DNA from: Candidatus Binataceae bacterium
GTDB lineage: Bacteria; Desulfobacterota; Binatia; Binatales; Binataceae
Direction: 5' to 3'
Assembly (NCBI GenBank): GCA_035308025.1
Contig: DATGHL010000026.1
Span: 62,001 to 126,000 of the forward strand
Length of the DNA stretch: 64,000 bases
Positions within the stretch are counted from its first letter, which is position 1, and every line of letters starts with the position of its first letter. The notes under the pieces are model-generated. The model did no database searches, was not told the origin of the DNA, and was given only the letters and a program-made list of their open reading frames with translations. Both the position numbers and the translations under genes were made by a program. Shown here piece after piece: positions 60,835-64,000 of the stretch.

Positions 60835-61647
60835 ATGGGACGACTTGACGGAAAAATCGCGCTGGTCATGGGCGGCGGCGCTAACGGTCCACCCAATCCG
60901 GGCGAACCGCTCTCGATCGGCAATGGGCGCGCAACTGCGATTATGTGTGCGCGCGCGGGCGCGGCGGTAATGGTCGCCGATCTTGACGCCGCGCTCGCGC
61001 ATCAAACCGCCGCGGCGATTCGCGCCGAAGAAGGCCGCGCGGATTCTTTCGCCGCAGACGTTGCCAGGGAGGAGGATTGCCGGCGCGCGGTGGAAGAAGC
61101 GGTGCGGCGCTTCGGCGCACTGCATCTGTTGGTCAACAATGTTGGAATCGCGATCGGCCGCTCGCTGCTTAACACCACGATCGACGAATTCAACACGATG
61201 TACGAGGTCAACCTGCGCAGCCAATTCCTGATGATGCGATGCGCGGTGCCCGAAATGATCAAGGCGGGCGGCGGCGCGATCGTCAATGTATCGTCGGTGG
61301 CGGCGATTATGGCGGGCAGCGGAATCGCCTACGAAGCGACCAAGGCCGCAATCCTCGGACTCTCGCGCTCCGTCGCGGTGCGTTACGCGCGCGATGGCGT
61401 GCGCTGCAACACGATCCTGCCTGGATTGATCAACTCTTCGATGGTCCGGCGGGAGATCGGCGACCGTGAGGCGCGTGTCGCCCCGCGAATCCCGATGGGG
61501 CGCCAAGGGACGCCCTGGGAAATTGCCAAGGCGGTGGTTTTTCTGCTTTCAGACGACGCCTCGTACATCACCGGCACGACGCTCATCGTCGACGGCGGCA
61601 TCAGCGCCGGCGAAGGTATGAGGCGGTCGCGGGACGGTCAACGCTAG
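60835..61647 (+). CDS. SDR-family oxidoreductase with extended glycine-rich loop
   Basis: A 270-residue SDR. The cofactor loop is lengthened: VMGGGANGPPNPGEPLSIGN then GRATAIMCAR, so that about 10 residues are added relative to TGxxxGxG. Otherwise normal: NNVGIAIG near residue 100, catalytic YEATK near residue 163 and IVDGGISAGEG at the end. The start is ATG 60835 (GRLDGKIALV) with AGAGG upstream. It precedes the monooxygenase gene, and together they could interconvert an alcohol, ketone and ester. Confidence 0.88.
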   Translation: MGRLDGKIALVMGGGANGPPNPGEPLSIGNGRATAIMCARAGAAVMVADLDAALAHQTAAAIRAEEGRADSFAADVAREEDCRRAVEEAVRRFGALHLLVNNVGIAIGRSLLNTTIDEFNTMYEVNLRSQFLMMRCAVPEMIKAGGGAIVNVSSVAAIMAGSGIAYEATKAAILGLSRSVAVRYARDGVRCNTILPGLINSSMVRREIGDREARVAPRIPMGRQGTPWEIAKAVVFLLSDDASYITGTTLIVDGGISAGEGMRRSRDGQR

Positions 61648-61876
61648 TGATCGAGCCGCGCCGCAATGCTAAAGTTCATTCGGCGGCCGCTACAGAAGCT
61701 GACGCCTCGCGAGACGGCTTCGTAATCCTGCTCACAGAATTCATTCCGATCGTCGACGCCTTGTGTATAATGCCTTTTGCGAAGTGATGCGCTGCCGGTA
61801 GCGACCTGCACCGGACATGACTGACGCTGGAACCAAAAAACAGCGAATCTAAGTTGCACGCATCCAGGGAGCAAGC
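61648..61876 (+). promoter_or_regulatory. Promoter region of the monooxygenase gene
   Basis: A perfect -10 box TATAAT lies at 61767-61772, about 105 bases ahead of the start, preceded by TG. The best -35 candidate is weak. An AGGGAG ribosome site lies 6 bases before ATG 61877. No gene is seen in this gap. Confidence 0.45.
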
Positions 61877-63649
61877 ATGGAAAAGCCGGACAATCTGTCC
61901 AAGCCCGCCGCTCCGATTGGGTTCGCCGCGAGACCTACGCGCTCGCAGGAGTTCTACGATCGGATCAAACAAAAATTCGCCGAAGAACGCGATTTGCGCC
62001 TCGGCTATCGACCCGAGGGTACCGCACAGTACCTCACTGAGTTTGAGGGCGATCTCGCGAGGTACGAGATCGACACCTACGCCAGCGAGCCGACGCCGCG
62101 CGCGCCGATTAACGATACGGTCGAGTGCCTGTTCATCGGCGGCGGCTTCTCTGCCCTGCTCACCTCCGCCCGCTTGCGCGAGCGCGGCGTCGAAAGCATT
62201 CGCATCGTCGAGCGCGGCGCCGATGTCGGCGGCACGTGGTATTGGAATCGCTACCCCGGGGTCGCCTGCGACGTCCCCTCTTATGACTATTTGCCCCTGC
62301 TCGACGAGCTCGACTACGTGCCGAAGGATCACTATGCCCGCGGCCCGGAGATCTTTGCCCATTGCCAGGCGATCGCGCGCAAGTACAATCTCTACGAGCT
62401 CGCGGTCTTCCAAACTACCGTCACCTCAACTGTGTGGGATGAGGCCGACGGGATGTGGCATCTCACCACCGATCGCGGCGATCATATGAAGGCGCGTTTC
62501 GTAATCTGCGCGAACGGCACCCTGTCCAAACCCAAGCTCGCCAAAATCCGCGGTATGGAGTCGTTCAAGGGCCATTCCTTCCACACCTCGCGATGGGACT
62601 ACGCTTATACGAAGCCGGACCTGTCGGGGCTCGAGGAGAAGGTTGTCGGCATCATCGGCACGGGCGCGACGGCGGTTCAGGCTGTCCCCGATCTCGGCGC
62701 CGCGGCCAAAGAATTGTACGTATTTCAGCGCACGCCCTCCTCTATCGATATCCGCGACGATTGGCCGACCGATCCCAATTGGGCGCGGAGGCTGGCGCCG
62801 GGATGGCAGACCGAGCGGCGCTTGCGCGCGCGGATGCAGCCGCAGATGCAGTTGAACGAAGCCCAAAAGGCCAAGCTTGCCGCGATGTCGCGCGAGGAGA
62901 AGATCCGCCAGCAGGAGAACGCGAACATCGAAGCCATGATGCGGATTCATCAGCGCATCGATCAGATCGTCAAGAACAAGCAGACCGCTGAGGCGCTCAA
63001 ACCCTGGTATATGTTGATGTGCAAGCGCCCCTGCTTTCACAACGACTACCTGCCGACGTTCAATCGCCCTAATGTCCATCTGATCGATACGCACGGCGCG
63101 GGTATCACTGAAATCCGCGAGCAGGGACCTGTTTTCAACGGCAAGCAGTATGAGCTCGACGTCCTCATCTACGCCACCGGCTTCGAGGTGCAGAAGACCG
63201 GTATCTACAACCAGATCAAGGGCGCGCAGGGCCTCGACCTTAACGACAAATACCGCGACGGCATTCGCACACTGCTGGGAATCCATTCGCAAGGCTATCC
63301 CAACCTTTTCATCATGGGCGGTTATCAGGCCTCCTTCCAGTTCAATCTGACGGATATGCTGCAGGCGCAGGGCGATCACATCGCCGCGTGCATCGACTAC
63401 GCGCGCCGCAATGACTATCGCACCCTCGACGCTGCTCCGGACGCGGAGGAGTGGTGGGTGCAGGAGGTCATCCGGCATCGCGGCAAGACCGGGCGTAATC
63501 AGGAATGCACCCCCGGTTACTACAACTTCGAGGGTGAGTCGCAGCGACGGCAGGACGGCAACTACAACGGCGGCTTCTATCAATACTGCAACAACCTGAC
63601 CGAAGTGCAGGCGCGGATGCGCGAGCACTTCGTCTTCACGCGGCAGTAA
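61877..63649 (+). CDS. FAD-dependent Baeyer-Villiger-type monooxygenase
   Basis: A 590-residue flavoprotein. Residues 1-75 are an N-terminal extension; the FAD loop IGGGFSALLTS is near residue 88, GGTWYWNRYPGVACDVPSYDY near residue 117, the NADPH loop IGTGATAVQ near residue 258, and the Baeyer-Villiger fingerprint FKGHSFHTSRWD near residue 232 (the family end is usually W-P or W-D). Long members of this type act on cyclic or aryl ketones, including steroid ketones. Substrate unknown. A VOC gene follows 27 bases later. Confidence 0.9.
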   Translation: MEKPDNLSKPAAPIGFAARPTRSQEFYDRIKQKFAEERDLRLGYRPEGTAQYLTEFEGDLARYEIDTYASEPTPRAPINDTVECLFIGGGFSALLTSARLRERGVESIRIVERGADVGGTWYWNRYPGVACDVPSYDYLPLLDELDYVPKDHYARGPEIFAHCQAIARKYNLYELAVFQTTVTSTVWDEADGMWHLTTDRGDHMKARFVICANGTLSKPKLAKIRGMESFKGHSFHTSRWDYAYTKPDLSGLEEKVVGIIGTGATAVQAVPDLGAAAKELYVFQRTPSSIDIRDDWPTDPNWARRLAPGWQTERRLRARMQPQMQLNEAQKAKLAAMSREEKIRQQENANIEAMMRIHQRIDQIVKNKQTAEALKPWYMLMCKRPCFHNDYLPTFNRPNVHLIDTHGAGITEIREQGPVFNGKQYELDVLIYATGFEVQKTGIYNQIKGAQGLDLNDKYRDGIRTLLGIHSQGYPNLFIMGGYQASFQFNLTDMLQAQGDHIAACIDYARRNDYRTLDAAPDAEEWWVQEVIRHRGKTGRNQECTPGYYNFEGESQRRQDGNYNGGFYQYCNNLTEVQARMREHFVFTRQ

Positions 63650-63676
63650 CGACTGTACTCGGCAGGAGAGTACCCG

Positions 63677-64000
63677 ATGATTAAGTCAGTTTTTCACGTC
63701 AACGTAAACGTGACCGATTTCGATCGCTCGCTGGCCTTCTACAAGATGCTCGGCTTCAAGGTCGTGCTCGATATCGGCGAAGGGCCGAATAAGGGCAACG
63801 ACATCGGTCTGAATATTCCAAACAGTGTCGCCCGCGCCGCGCTCCTCTCTTTGAGTGACGACCCGCGGGCGACGCGGATCGATTTGATCGAATGGAAGGA
63901 ACCGCGCACCGCGGGCGCCGCCTACCCTCATCTGTACCACGCCGGGATCGCGCGGATCGCGCTCTTTACGAAAAATCTCGACGAGGAATACCAGCGTCTG
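63677..64000 (+). CDS. VOC-family protein, cut by the right edge
   Basis: The first 108 codons of a vicinal-oxygen-chelate protein: MIKSVFHVNVNVTDFDRSLA, FYKMLGFKVV, and YHAGIARIALFTKNLDEEY. His8 is the probable first metal ligand. The start is ATG 63677 with GGAGAG upstream. Could be a ring-cleavage dioxygenase, glyoxalase or epimerase. In operon with the monooxygenase. Confidence 0.85.
   Translation, partial: MIKSVFHVNVNVTDFDRSLAFYKMLGFKVVLDIGEGPNKGNDIGLNIPNSVARAALLSLSDDPRATRIDLIEWKEPRTAGAAYPHLYHAGIARIALFTKNLDEEYQRL

Noticed and set aside
62426-63628. A 400-codon open frame antisense to the monooxygenase
   Set aside because: The monooxygenase has clear catalytic motifs in the sense frame; the antisense frame has no motif or ribosome site.
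1-64000. tRNA, rRNA, CRISPR arrays, insertion sequences and prophage genes
   Set aside because: I looked for cloverleaf-like stretches, regular spacers and transposase or integrase motifs and saw none.

Overview
The window is one stretch of a GC-rich bacterial chromosome with about 54 protein genes (two cut by the window edges), three gene remnants and no rRNA, tRNA, CRISPR array or insertion sequence that I can see. The gene mix suggests an uncultured soil-type Gram-negative bacterium: an outer-membrane barrel, a type II secretion GspC, hopanoid genes (hpnJ, hpnI), a coenzyme F420 operon, glutathione synthesis, and many class III CoA-transferases, acyl-CoA, Baeyer-Villiger and ring-cleavage enzymes. 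The combination resembles Binatota (Binatia) genomes. That placement is inference from gene content only.

Layout. 1-9.9 kb: the end of a two-receiver signalling protein; an acyl-CoA dehydrogenase/SDR operon with a decayed VOC gene behind it and a near-perfect operator palindrome in front; a frameshifted Phd-type antitoxin; a serine hydrolase, a NIPSNAP protein, an extradiol dioxygenase and an MFS exporter; then a two-gene unit encoding a very cysteine-rich membrane-type protein with a metzincin protease motif, followed by a VKOR disulfide-forming enzyme. 10.2 kb: a perfect parS site with a second near-match. 10.4-30 kb: Mrp, ferredoxin, an outer-membrane barrel, a ThDP enzyme, a PMT-type glycosyltransferase, a MORN lipoprotein, a TldD/TldE pair, a CoA-transferase, the NfeD/stomatin pair, a family 4 uracil-DNA glycosylase, CoaBC, a DUF1329 protein, an NTF2-like protein, a Kelch propeller and a metal-receptor protein. 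30.5-34.6 kb: ureidoglycolate-lyase-like protein, amidohydrolase, glutamate-cysteine ligase, orphan GspC. 34.6-39.7 kb: a tight operon cofG-cofH-cofD-cofE-polyprenyl synthase. 39.8-48.1 kb: glutamine amidotransferase, FAD oxidase, RskA-like protein, DAHP synthase, nicotinate phosphoribosyltransferase, a Lon-family protease with a degenerate P-loop, and a small heat-shock protein. 48.3-51.9 kb: hpnJ-hpnI-EamA transporter for hopanoid head-group modification. 52-64 kb: a catabolic island with an N-acyl-D-amino-acid deacylase-like amidohydrolase, four CoA-transferases, an FMN reductase, a GST, an SDR, a Baeyer-Villiger-type monooxygenase and a VOC protein.

How the parts fit. Much of the window points to activation of acids as CoA thioesters and oxidative attack on organic compounds, with F420, glutathione and FMN systems supplying redox chemistry. 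The most unusual item is the Cys-rich metzincin/VKOR pair at 7.6-9.9 kb: a substrate with 17 cysteines in its first 151 residues encoded immediately upstream of a disulfide-generating enzyme. A second unusual item is a dispersed repeat of roughly 70-100 bp found in five copies, four of them starting at or a few bases past the stop codon of an unrelated gene, always in the sense orientation of that gene. Several loci are decaying (VOC, Phd and DUF72 remnants), which suggests recent gene turnover.
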